Part shown: piece after piece, positions 22,826 through 29,948 of the stretch
How the letters are laid out: every line of letters begins with the position of its first letter
Numbering within the stretch: position 1 is the first letter of the stretch
Position numbers and translations under genes: made by a program
Virus record (IMG/VR): IMGVR_UViG_3300029309_000098
Location: 1 to 40,045 of that record
From: a virus
Length of the DNA stretch: 40,045 nt
Strand: one strand, 5' to 3'
Notes under the pieces: generated by a model
Database searches by the model: none
Told to the model about the DNA's origin: nothing
What the model saw: only the letters and a program-made list of their open reading frames with translations

Positions 22826-23072
22826 CTCCTAACACCTTCTTTCTTGACATCTTCAAATCACCGAGCACCCAACGAAGTCCTCTAATGACACCCTCCAAGC
22901 CCTTGAATTTTCTCATGTGATACATCTTCTCCTTCTTGTCAGTGCCCTTTCGATTGATAGCCATTAAATGCATATTCTGTTTTCTTTCAGCCTCACTTAG
23001 CATTTTTTCTATTTCTACCCAACTACGGTTGTAAGCGAAATTCTCGCTGTCTTGGTGGTCACTCATTGGCAT
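22818..23072 (-). CDS. Small charged helical protein
   Basis: The protein has 84 residues from the ATG at 23072, placed 7 bases after GAGGTG; ATGs at 23078 and 23066 are alternatives. It is almost entirely helical with a high Lys/Glu/Met content (VEIEKMLSEAERKQNMHLM), likely a coiled coil, with a basic C-terminal half. No family is recognised. It sits between the unknown 191-aa protein and the TFB-like protein with overlaps on both sides, so it may partner one of them. Confidence 0.55.
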   Translation of the reverse strand: MPMSDHQDSENFAYNRSWVEIEKMLSEAERKQNMHLMAINRKGTDKKEKMYHMRKFKGLEGVIRGLRWVLGDLKMSRKKVLGDE

Positions 23073-23634
23073 TAGCATTCACCTCTTGCTTATTCCTCAC
23101 GATAGCCGATGTATCCATCATAGCAGTTTCAACCGGAGTGATTGTAACATTGATGAGCGTGTCTCCTGCACGAGTGGATAGAGTCATATCCATCAACTCA
23201 CTAATCGCTTTGTTCAAAGCAGGAGCGTGCTTCTCATCTTCTACATTCCACTTAGAATCATCAGTGAGTGCTGCTGCTATGTCTTTGATAGCGCTCTCTA
23301 CAACTACACTGTAGTGGCTAGGGTCTGTATCCTTGGGAACAAAGTTACGAATAGCCATACTCAGTAGGCGACCCATCACTTTCTTCTGAGGGAACTTAGC
23401 AGGTATACGCTGCTGCACTTGAGCACATCTACGATAACCTCTACCCTTTGTCTTTCCATCTTCGTTCTCACGGTTAGGCTCAATCAGCACTGCTGCACCT
23501 GAATCCATATCCATGACAAACAAACGAGGGTCTGCGAAGTAATCTTCTGCGCCCTCATGTCTGTTCTTTTCTTCTTTGCTTAGTTGCGCTCCAAACTTCT
23601 GTAGCGCTTTTCCTGTTCCATCATTCCATTCCAT
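23059..23634 (-). CDS. Unknown 191-aa protein, first of its unit
   Basis: The 191-residue protein is the first gene after a perfect consensus promoter. The N-terminal 60 residues are charged. A strand FVMDMDSGAAVLIEP (39-53) is followed by GRGYRRCAQVQQRIP and a helical C-terminal part. No enzymatic motif is recognised. It is transcribed ahead of the TFB-like, ligase-like and probably following genes, so an early role is plausible. Confidence 0.6.
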   Translation of the reverse strand: MEWNDGTGKALQKFGAQLSKEEKNRHEGAEDYFADPRLFVMDMDSGAAVLIEPNRENEDGKTKGRGYRRCAQVQQRIPAKFPQKKVMGRLLSMAIRNFVPKDTDPSHYSVVVESAIKDIAAALTDDSKWNVEDEKHAPALNKAISELMDMTLSTRAGDTLINVTITPVETAMMDTSAIVRNKQEVNANANE

Positions 23635-23638
23635 ATTA

Positions 23639-23836
23639 TCACTTTTTTATTGCTGCTTTATATACTAAATTTGTTAACTCCGAACATCTCTCACACAGTG
23701 GGAGTGTCTTGGCAAACTTGTCAGTGAGACATCTATTGTGCCAACTAGACCCGTCTTTCTTTATCCCACATAGGTATTCGTCAGGCTTGTCACCTGATAT
23801 GTGTATCACTTTCGGTAGGTATGTTTTCACTCTCAT
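23639..23836 (-). CDS. 65-aa Cys-containing microprotein
   Basis: The protein has 65 residues. Four Cys (YLCG, NRCL and a CERC pair) and a His could bind one zinc ion. The ATG overlaps the stop of the winged-helix gene, and its 3' end contains the consensus TATA box of the next unit. No family is recognised. Confidence 0.55.
   Translation of the reverse strand: MRVKTYLPKVIHISGDKPDEYLCGIKKDGSSWHNRCLTDKFAKTLPLCERCSELTNLVYKAAIKK
23652..23668 (-). promoter_or_regulatory. TATA promoter (perfect consensus)
   Basis: The - strand reads TTAGTATATAAAGCAGC. The centre is about 25 bp before the ATG at 23634. It lies inside the 3' end of the upstream gene. Confidence 0.8.
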
Positions 23837-24117
23837 GCTTTCACTTTCCTAAAATACGGTGTGGGGTATGTTCTGTCTGAGACTGATAACGACAACGGAT
23901 GCCTTTCAAAACGCATCTCTTTTGAATAGTTCTTGGTCAAGAATTTACTCAATTCTTGTCTAGTCGGCATGTGTCTATTTCTTTTTCCGCCCTCATATAG
24001 TGCATCAAGTATTTGTGATACATTACGAGGCTTACCGTCATTCATGACAATCTCTATACGCTTCTTCATACGATTACTCATCTTCTTTTGGGAACTTCTG
24101 CGCTCTAATTTTCTCAC
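23833..24117 (-). CDS. Winged-helix-like DNA-binding protein
   Basis: The 94-residue protein has a GTG start overlapping the upstream TGA and preceded by GGAGGTGA. The basic N-terminus is followed by a helix-turn-helix-like run (about 20-60): IEIVMNDGKPRNVSQILDAL, a turn, then TRQELSKFLTKNY, then a strand pair that could form the wing. This is typical of small archaeal transcription regulators. The target is unknown; it is encoded close to the TFB-like and PC4-like genes. Confidence 0.55.
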   Translation of the reverse strand: MRKLERRSSQKKMSNRMKKRIEIVMNDGKPRNVSQILDALYEGGKRNRHMPTRQELSKFLTKNYSKEMRFERHPLSLSVSDRTYPTPYFRKVKA

Positions 24118-24671
24118 GCCGTCACCTCCAACTCAGGCGCTACCCACCAGTGTGGTGTAGGTGACCTATCCCATCGTGGTGGCCCGTTAGCGAATCGTTT
24201 AGTGTGGTAGTAAAGACGGTATGCTTCTACTGCTGTATACTTAGTTTCATCATACCACTCATCGTGGTCAGGGTTTGTTTTGTCAAACGCTCTAGCAAAT
24301 GGAGTAAGTTCGCCATTAGGGATTAGGTGACCCATCTTAGCCAAGTGGCGTATACCTATTTCACAAAAGTGAGTCTTACCAAATCTACGAGTGTATTCCT
24401 CACACAATTCTATCGCATGAAAAGCAGCCCATACAAAGTTGGCTCTTGAATCACCACACCATATAGTGCATGGGTGATGAGGGTAACCGCCTTTGAGTGG
24501 CGTTCCTTTCTTAGTTAGTGGCATCATGTCAGGTGTAGCACCATGGCGAATCACTGCACTGCCAAGTTGTTGTAATAATTCTACTACCATTTTAGGCGAA
24601 TGTTTGTCACAGTAATGTCTTGCTGCTATCACAGGATTATCATGTAAAATAAATATATTCATGTCACTCAC
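24114..24671 (-). CDS. Conserved phage-type protein of unknown function
   Basis: The protein has 185 residues and a GTG start. The N-terminus MSDMNIFILHDNP, then CDKHSPKMVVELLQ and the middle HHPCTIWCGDSRANFVW and CEEYTRRFGKTH, matches a family I know from many marine phages and cyanophages. Its members are usually left hypothetical and sometimes annotated as pyrimidine-dimer glycosylase-like. Conserved His, Cys, Trp and Arg suggest an active or metal site. I do not assign an activity. Confidence 0.6.
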   Translation of the reverse strand: MSDMNIFILHDNPVIAARHYCDKHSPKMVVELLQQLGSAVIRHGATPDMMPLTKKGTPLKGGYPHHPCTIWCGDSRANFVWAAFHAIELCEEYTRRFGKTHFCEIGIRHLAKMGHLIPNGELTPFARAFDKTNPDHDEWYDETKYTAVEAYRLYYHTKRFANGPPRWDRSPTPHWWVAPELEVTA

Positions 24672-24744
24672 CTATAAACTCGCCAATGTATGGCATGCTA
24701 GTGTGTTCGTCTACTATCGTTATAATGTATATCTCAAATTCCAT
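24664..24744 (-). CDS. 26-aa acidic leader ORF
   Basis: A short ORF of 26 residues (MEFEIYIITIVDEHTSMPY then an acidic end). Its ATG lies about 24 bp after the centre of a perfect consensus TATA box, exactly where a leaderless mRNA would begin, and its stop overlaps the next gene's GTG by 8 bp. It may be a true microprotein or a leader peptide coupling translation of the following gene. Confidence 0.5.
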   Translation of the reverse strand: MEFEIYIITIVDEHTSMPYIGEFIGE

Positions 24745-24760
24745 GATAGCAATATTTATT

Positions 24761-24777
24761 GCTGCTTTATATACTAA
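24761..24777 (-). promoter_or_regulatory. TATA promoter (perfect consensus)
   Basis: The - strand reads TTAGTATATAAAGCAGC. It overlaps the stop codon of the PC4-like gene and precedes the 26-aa ORF and the following genes. Confidence 0.8.
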
Positions 24778-25025
24778 CTTCTATCGTTTTGCTCTTCTTC
24801 CGATTGTGCTTTCTCGATAGCCTCTACGAGTCTAGGTAGCATCTCCCTTGCCTGTTCTATAGACAAGCGCACACCATGTCTTGTGTGTTGTTTACCATCA
24901 CGAAGTATACGAAGGTCAATCCATTTCTTACCATAGAAGTCTACAGATGCAAGACGGACATCTCCACGCCCATCCTTCCACTTTGCTTCTAAACTACTTG
25001 ACTGCCATACTACTTCTTCTGTCAT
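24774..25025 (-). CDS. PC4/Sub1-like ssDNA-binding transcription coactivator
   Basis: The 83-residue protein matches the PC4 core: a strand LASVDFYGKKWIDLRIL (25-41), a short loop, then HGVRLSIEQAREMLPRL (50-66), equivalent to the PC4 GI-x-L-x-x-EQ segment and its following helix. PC4 folds form dimers that bind single-stranded or melted DNA and are known in cells and some viruses. It could help promoter opening or protect replicating DNA. Its ATG has a GGAGGAG site given by the Glu codons of the previous gene. Confidence 0.65.
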   Translation of the reverse strand: MTEEVVWQSSSLEAKWKDGRGDVRLASVDFYGKKWIDLRILRDGKQHTRHGVRLSIEQAREMLPRLVEAIEKAQSEEEQNDRS

Positions 25026-25027
25026 GT

Positions 25028-25231
25028 CTACTCCTCCTCATCTAATGGGAAGTCGTCTCGCACCCAATGTCTGTATAAGTCACGAGCACTCCAGTTTTGA
25101 TTCTCAACTTTCATGTCAAGATACTTTAATTCGTAGACACCAAATGAAGGCTCAAGGACTACCACTGCATGTTTCTTAGTGTATTTGTTAGTCCACTTAG
25201 TGCCTATTAGGGGGTTAGGGGCGAGCCTCAC
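25028..25231 (-). CDS. Unknown 67-aa protein
   Basis: The 67-residue protein has a GTG start overlapping the previous stop. Basic, aromatic and beta-rich (GTKWTNKYTKKHAVVVLE, FGVYELKYLD), it looks like a small SH3-type barrel, with an acidic end DEEE whose codons form the next gene's ribosome site. No family is recognised. Confidence 0.5.
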   Translation of the reverse strand: MRLAPNPLIGTKWTNKYTKKHAVVVLEPSFGVYELKYLDMKVENQNWSARDLYRHWVRDDFPLDEEE

Positions 25232-25959
25232 TCTTCCTCACCTTCTACTGACTTTAAGAAATAGTGCTCAGCCTTAACTCTCTTACAGTATGTGCCCCAC
25301 ATCCAAGGTGGAACTTTAACGCCAGTATCAGGACATTCACTACCCACAAGAACACCTAACTCATCGGTCTTGGTCATATTGAACATCTCTTGTCTAGTCA
25401 TGGCAACTAGGTATGTATCTTCATCCGACTTGTATCTCATGAACAAAGCATCACCTGCTAGTAAGTTATAGTCATCAGGATTCATTACAACAAACCCATC
25501 ACCACAACCAACAGAAGGAACGGATACACCCCAGTCCTCCACTGTAGCAGTCTCTCCATCATCTAGTAGGACTTCTCTATCACCTAAGTATACGGGTTCT
25601 GCCAACTCAAGCGGTAGTGATGCAAGCGGCTCTCCACACTCATTAGTCCATGATGCCGCTATCGCTTGTCGCTCTTGCATCTCCTGTCTAAATGCTTCTT
25701 CTGCTGATAAAGCAGCACTTGTTATCATAGGGTTATCATCTATCATACTAATGTTGACCGACGCAAACAGTTGAGTTATTCTCTCATGTTGTAGTTCAGC
25801 ATCAGGATGGTCTTGTCGCTGTTCAAGTGTTAGCGTTTGCTCATCCGTCTTTCTGTATCTACAACCTGTGCCTTCGGGTCGCCACACGGCTTGTATAGCC
25901 ATTTGGTTAAAGTGTTCTAAAGCCCATACTTTCAGTTCCGGTTCAAATTCTTCTGTCAT
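25228..25959 (-). CDS. Unknown 243-aa protein
   Basis: The 243-residue protein starts at an ATG directly after the upstream TAG. It is acidic, with a helical first half and a beta-rich middle (VYLGDREVLLDDGETATVEDWGV). A later part includes YNLLAGDALFMRYKSDE and a conserved-looking Trp/Cys end (PPWMWGTYCKRV). It ends in EGEEE. No motif is recognised; it may be a multi-domain accessory protein. Confidence 0.55.
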   Translation of the reverse strand: MTEEFEPELKVWALEHFNQMAIQAVWRPEGTGCRYRKTDEQTLTLEQRQDHPDAELQHERITQLFASVNISMIDDNPMITSAALSAEEAFRQEMQERQAIAASWTNECGEPLASLPLELAEPVYLGDREVLLDDGETATVEDWGVSVPSVGCGDGFVVMNPDDYNLLAGDALFMRYKSDEDTYLVAMTRQEMFNMTKTDELGVLVGSECPDTGVKVPPWMWGTYCKRVKAEHYFLKSVEGEEE

Positions 25960-26277
25960 CTATCTCATCTTCCTTACATTCAATTTTTGGTTTTCATACA
26001 ATAGTAGTTTGTCACAACATCGAGCAACTAGGTAATGGTAATTCTCCATAATCAATATCATTGAATCATCCATCTTCTTCCTACACTCAGGGCAAACATC
26101 GTAGACACCTTCTGCTGATAGTGCTACTCCGACAACCCACTCCTTACCCCTCCCATCGGGAAGTTCTAATTGAACATGCCGGAGGTCACAGGTGTGACCA
26201 TCCGGTAGCATCCAATACCCATCAGGAGTGATGGCCGAGGGTTTTAGTGACTCATTGAGAAACTTATCATCAACCAT
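25960..26277 (-). CDS. 105-aa protein with CPEC zinc motif
   Basis: The protein has 105 residues from the ATG at 26277, which overlaps the previous stop and has a GAGGGAG site; the longer open frame upstream is a shadow of the preceding gene. It has CDLRH (about 31-35), a CPEC pair (62-65) and later CC, giving a possible zinc site. The function is not recognised. Confidence 0.55.
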   Translation of the reverse strand: MVDDKFLNESLKPSAITPDGYWMLPDGHTCDLRHVQLELPDGRGKEWVVGVALSAEGVYDVCPECRKKMDDSMILIMENYHYLVARCCDKLLLYENQKLNVRKMR

Positions 26278-27862
26278 TCGTCGCTCCCTCGGTAGTGGTA
26301 GGTGGGGCTTGTGTGACAGTGTATTGAGGGTGTCTCTCGAAGTTGGCTTTGTGCTCAGCGAGAACGGCAGGAGCAGCGTGTCGCCACATAGTGACAACTT
26401 CTTGAGGAGATAAGTAATCATCAGGGTCAATACGACCATGCATAGTCATAGTGATTTCAATAGAGCGTATACTCCACTTACCCTTTTCATTCTTCTCAAG
26501 ACCATCATGCTCACGATTTGCATAATGACCACCTGCATCAATGTGTGCTGCTGATAATGCTTCCATGAATTGCTTACACGATTCCTTAGTAGGGAAGCGC
26601 AGGTTCTGCATGATACCTGATGTGTAGTAGTCAGAAGGCTCTTGCCTACCTACAACAAAGTCTTTGATAGTATCTTTTGGTTTCCATACGAAGTCAGCAA
26701 TTTCGTGACCAAAGGATTTACGAGCACGAACTTTGGTATACACCCAACCATTCTCGACATCACCTGCTTTACGGTTCTTGCTGCTTGTGTTCTTGACATA
26801 AGCACTCATTTCAGCGAGCCAACCCCAGTCTGACCATTTGTGAATAGAATTCTTACCACGACCAGTCTTTGATACGATGTTGTCATTACGCTTGAGCATA
26901 CGAGTCAACGACTCACGGATGTATCCAATGACTTTATCTTCAGGGATAGCCTGAGCCATACCACGACGCATAGTATCCCATGCAACCACATTCTTTGGCG
27001 CTATGGTAACATTAGTGAAGTTCCATTGATTGTAGTTGTCTCCGCTACCACATGGAGTTCTATACCACGCACTGTGGTAACCGGACATACCTGCTTCTTT
27101 ACCGTCTTTTCTAATCATAGACCAAATGCGGGATGTAGGTCTGTCGTGGTGCAAGCAAACTTTGTCACTACCCTTCCACTTACATTCACCGTAGGTCTTG
27201 CTTCTTGACCTTATCATGTTGGTTGTTGCTGAAATGAGTAGAGGTGTCAACTCTTTAGGAGTATCAAACTCATCATCACCACGATTGAAAGCATCAACAA
27301 GCAAGGCGAGTAATTCGGAGAACCACTCATCTGTAACTAACAGTCTAGCAGGTAAGTCCATGTTCTTATTCATCCTGATACCTGTATACTTCTTCTTGAT
27401 AGCATCGAGGTCATGTGCTTCATAGTGAAGTGGGTCAAGGTCATCCAACCATTGACCGAGTGTTCTGTAACCATACGATGACGCTAGGTATAAAGCACCT
27501 GCACTTGATATCTTTGGCTCACCAAGTTCAACAGTGTAACCCTCTACCTCATCATGACCACAAGAAGGTGTATCAGGAGTAGGCACTACACCAAACCCAA
27601 CCTTACCTGTCATCATGACAGCAGCAGCACGAGTGTATGTGTTAACCATGTCACTCCATGTAAGAGCAGCATCAGGCCCACCTTTCATCAATGTGTATGC
27701 TACAGCAGCATCCATAGGCCAACATTTGCCAATAGCATCTTTTGTCCTACCTACTGCGTGGTCTACGATAATCGCTTCTTCGCTGAAATCTACAGCGTTC
27801 TCCACTATACCTGCTTCTTTGTATCTGTTCCAACTTTGCCAACCTTGCCATTCTCCACTCAT
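26270..27862 (-). CDS. Large unknown protein, 530 aa
   Basis: The 530-residue soluble protein is rich in Trp, Asp, Met and Lys, with many helices and no transmembrane segment. Cys and His occur in a central part (GECKWKGSDKVCLHHDRP, about 222-239), which could bind a metal, and the C-terminus is Pro/Thr-rich. No P-loop, nuclease or protease motif was found. It is co-transcribed with a 201-aa unknown after a consensus promoter. Its size and position among accessory genes suggest a host-interaction enzyme or a structural scaffold, but neither is supported directly. Confidence 0.55.
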   Translation of the reverse strand: MSGEWQGWQSWNRYKEAGIVENAVDFSEEAIIVDHAVGRTKDAIGKCWPMDAAVAYTLMKGGPDAALTWSDMVNTYTRAAAVMMTGKVGFGVVPTPDTPSCGHDEVEGYTVELGEPKISSAGALYLASSYGYRTLGQWLDDLDPLHYEAHDLDAIKKKYTGIRMNKNMDLPARLLVTDEWFSELLALLVDAFNRGDDEFDTPKELTPLLISATTNMIRSRSKTYGECKWKGSDKVCLHHDRPTSRIWSMIRKDGKEAGMSGYHSAWYRTPCGSGDNYNQWNFTNVTIAPKNVVAWDTMRRGMAQAIPEDKVIGYIRESLTRMLKRNDNIVSKTGRGKNSIHKWSDWGWLAEMSAYVKNTSSKNRKAGDVENGWVYTKVRARKSFGHEIADFVWKPKDTIKDFVVGRQEPSDYYTSGIMQNLRFPTKESCKQFMEALSAAHIDAGGHYANREHDGLEKNEKGKWSIRSIEITMTMHGRIDPDDYLSPQEVVTMWRHAAPAVLAEHKANFERHPQYTVTQAPPTTTEGATNG

Positions 27863-28464
27863 ATTATCATCTCCTTCATTTTGTTTTCTTTTTCTATCTG
27901 TTTTGTTTTCTCACTTTCGTATTTGTATATACCGTCTTTCGGCATATTCTTGAATCCAACTTGTAGTATGTCGCCTACATCAAAGAAATAACTTAGGTCT
28001 TGCTTGATGAAGTAACCATTACCGTCATACAAGTATAGGCTTTTGTAACTATCCAAATGTTGGTCTTTGAAGTGCATAGACACTACATTCCAATTCATGC
28101 GGTCACTATCCATCGAATCCATGAGCGCAAGCATTTTGGTAAGATACTTATGTTGGTCAAGTTCTTCATTTACGGGTAACGCTTTCCATGCACCTGATAC
28201 CACCAAGTTACCATTAGAGTATAGTCGCTCTTTGATAGGGTTAGCATCACGACTAGCCTTGAAGCCCAAAAGCACACCTGATGGTGTGTGATGGAAGCCA
28301 AGGAAGTATCTAGGCTTTCTACTACTATACAAGTTGTAGTAGTTGCTTTGACTACGCCAAGTATAGTGTGACCCATACGACTGCATCTTCAATATTTCTT
28401 GTTCATTCTTTTTTGTTGGTATAGCAATCTTGCTACGACCAATGTATTCTATTTCTTTTTTCAT
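27859..28464 (-). CDS. Unknown 201-aa protein, first of its unit
   Basis: The protein has 201 residues, with an ATG after a GGAGAG site that lies in a leader of about 18 bases. It is Tyr- and Lys-rich, with beta-prone segments (RYFLGFHHTPSGVLLGFKAS, YLYDGNGYFIK) and a charged helical tail. It resembles no family I know. It overlaps the 530-aa gene by 4 bp. Confidence 0.55.
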   Translation of the reverse strand: MKKEIEYIGRSKIAIPTKKNEQEILKMQSYGSHYTWRSQSNYYNLYSSRKPRYFLGFHHTPSGVLLGFKASRDANPIKERLYSNGNLVVSGAWKALPVNEELDQHKYLTKMLALMDSMDSDRMNWNVVSMHFKDQHLDSYKSLYLYDGNGYFIKQDLSYFFDVGDILQVGFKNMPKDGIYKYESEKTKQIEKENKMKEMII

Positions 28465-28498
28465 TTCGGTTCTCTCCTTTCATTCTTTATTTGTTATT

Positions 28499-28515
28499 GC
28501 TGCTTTATATACTAA
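28499..28515 (-). promoter_or_regulatory. TATA promoter (perfect consensus)
   Basis: The - strand reads TTAGTATATAAAGCAGC. The centre is about 43 bp before the ATG at 28464, leaving room for a short leader with a ribosome site. Confidence 0.8.
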
Positions 28516-28516
28516 A

Positions 28517-28783
28517 CTATCGGCTTTGGTTGTATTCTCTCATGAGGTCATCTATGTCATGCATAGATTCCATACAACCGTTACACCACCCGTCTCCGTT
28601 AGGAGCAGTGTATAACTGCTCGACTGTTTCACCACACCCGTCGCAGCGAGGACAGACAACGCATCCATCCCCGTCATGTGGTAACAAACACACATCACAT
28701 ATCTTGAATTCATATTCATCCAACACATGTTTCAGTTGTGTTTGGTAGTGTTTGAGTAGTTTTTCAATATCTTCTTTCATCAT
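28517..28783 (-). CDS. 88-aa DnaJ-like zinc-finger protein
   Basis: The protein has 88 residues. The ATG at 28783 is chosen because the promoter box lies inside the longer open frame and GAGGT precedes the ATG. After a coiled N-terminal helix come CDVC, CVVC and CDGC, then CNGC, four CxxC knuckles like the DnaJ central zinc domain. It probably binds a partner protein or nucleic acid. The TATA centre is about 25 bp from the ATG, predicting a leaderless mRNA. Confidence 0.65.
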   Translation of the reverse strand: MMKEDIEKLLKHYQTQLKHVLDEYEFKICDVCLLPHDGDGCVVCPRCDGCGETVEQLYTAPNGDGWCNGCMESMHDIDDLMREYNQSR

Positions 28784-28799
28784 AATTACCTCTATCAAT

Positions 28800-28816
28800 G
28801 CTGCTTTATATACTAA
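28800..28816 (-). promoter_or_regulatory. TATA promoter (perfect consensus)
   Basis: The - strand reads TTAGTATATAAAGCAGC, centre about 25 bp before the ATG at 28783, directly downstream (on the - strand) of a hairpin. Confidence 0.8.
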
Positions 28817-28817
28817 A

Positions 28818-28837
28818 GATTCAGGCACTCCTGAATC
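28818..28837 (-). terminator. Hairpin, possible terminator or operator
   Basis: A perfect 8-bp inverted repeat, GATTCAGG and CCTGAATC, around a 4-base loop. On the - strand it is followed by TTTAG, which is part of the next promoter. It may end the preceding transcript or serve as an operator for the TATA box. Confidence 0.5.
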
Positions 28838-28841
28838 AAGA

Positions 28842-28863
28842 GACTATCATGGTTTCATGCGAG
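28842..28863 (+). repeat. Dispersed ~22-bp repeat, copy 2 (intergenic)
   Basis: The same GACTATCATGGTTTC core with GCGA two bases later. It spans the stop codon of the 28855 gene and the space before the hairpin. It differs from copy 3 at one of 22 positions. Confidence 0.8.
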
Positions 28864-29496
28864 TGATACATCATCTCCCGTAGGCTGATTTGCTACATCA
28901 AAGAAAGACATAGTATCACCACCAAACACATGCTTAATCATGTCATCAAACGCAGACACCTCTTCAAACGATAGCGCCAACGCAGGTGGGTATAGTTCTG
29001 TTAAATCCCAGTCATACGCTTCTGCGTATCTGTTGGCATACGCTACAAACTCAGGTGTAGTTTTCTCATCTATGTGCATTGGTTTGACTCCTGCTACACG
29101 AACATACGGCTTAGCAGGGTCACCTGATATAGCCATTTGTAGACAATTGATTTCTTCTATCGAGGTAGCGTATGTTGATGCTAGTTTATTATACAACATT
29201 TCCCATGCGATGACATCTACTAACTCGGTTTGTTTCATCATATCCATGTGGTAATGCACCCATGTAAGATGTAAACCTAGAGTATCCTCAGCCCTGCACG
29301 AAGCAGTAGACAAGGCATCCCTTCGTATACTAATGTAGTTGTTAACTCTCGTAGGTAACGGTAAGTGAAAACTATCCCCTATGATTTGACCATTCATAGA
29401 CTCTATAGAACCTAATTTCATTTTTGCTATCAGGTTTTCTACTCTCGCATTCATCTTTGGATATATCTTCAACTCGTCTGCTATCATAGTAATCAC
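28855..29496 (-). CDS. Unknown 213-aa protein
   Basis: The 213-residue protein has a GTG start overlapping the previous stop; an ATG three codons later is possible. It is mixed alpha/beta with an acidic C-terminal half (FEEVSAFDDMIKHVFGG) and a central YVRVAGVKPMHID strand. No motif is recognised. Its stop codon lies inside a copy of the dispersed repeat. Confidence 0.55.
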   Translation of the reverse strand: MITMIADELKIYPKMNARVENLIAKMKLGSIESMNGQIIGDSFHLPLPTRVNNYISIRRDALSTASCRAEDTLGLHLTWVHYHMDMMKQTELVDVIAWEMLYNKLASTYATSIEEINCLQMAISGDPAKPYVRVAGVKPMHIDEKTTPEFVAYANRYAEAYDWDLTELYPPALALSFEEVSAFDDMIKHVFGGDTMSFFDVANQPTGDDVSLA

Positions 29497-29906
29497 TCTT
29501 CCTCTTCCTTAGTAGAATAGACTTCACCGCTTTGTATAGTCAAACCTGATGCTGTGGTTTTAACAAAGTCAATCAGTGTCTTGACAGCAAGTGAATCGTC
29601 TTTGACATCTAACATAGCACCTTTCGGATGATTAAGTTCACTACCCTCAATCAGTAGTTGCATAACCTCATCATGTTCTACATAGTTAATCACAGACAAA
29701 GGTGCATAGAGGATAGACCCACTTGCCGGACTTGCCAGTGTAGGTTCTTGTTCACTCAACCATTCAGTCAAAGCAGGTGGTGCTCTAAGTTCTAAAGCAA
29801 CACCATACTTGCGATTGACATTAGGCTGACCCACACCCTGTATGTGTATTCTGTTTGTATCAAACTGCGTTCTTACTTGTAATCTTGGTTTACCAAATTC
29901 TTCCAT
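29493..29906 (-). CDS. Unknown 137-aa protein, first of its unit
   Basis: The protein has 137 residues. The ATG at 29906 is preferred over a GTG at 29915 because an AAGGAG site overlaps that GTG. It is beta-rich at the start (PRLQVRTQFDTNRIHIQGVG), with a Pro/Ser middle and an EEEE tail whose codons overlap the next start. No family is recognised. Confidence 0.55.
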   Translation of the reverse strand: MEEFGKPRLQVRTQFDTNRIHIQGVGQPNVNRKYGVALELRAPPALTEWLSEQEPTLASPASGSILYAPLSVINYVEHDEVMQLLIEGSELNHPKGAMLDVKDDSLAVKTLIDFVKTTASGLTIQSGEVYSTKEEEE

Positions 29907-29930
29907 ATTTCTCACTCCTTTTTTTATTTG

Positions 29931-29947
29931 TTTCTTAATATACTAAA
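29931..29947 (-). promoter_or_regulatory. Variant TATA promoter
   Basis: The - strand reads TTTAGTATATTAAGAAA: the upstream half equals the family consensus and the downstream GCAGC is lost. It lies about 32 bp before the ATG at 29906. Confidence 0.6.
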
Positions 29948-29948
29948 C

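Noticed and set aside
27554-27991. + strand open frame of 145 residues opposite the 530-aa gene
   Set aside because: It is antisense to two well-supported - strand genes and rich in Ser/Phe/Cys like other shadows; no + strand promoter is near.
28784-28828. N-terminal extension of the DnaJ-like zinc protein from an ATG at 28828
   Set aside because: The consensus promoter at 28800-28816 lies inside this extension, and the ATG at 28783 has a ribosome site.
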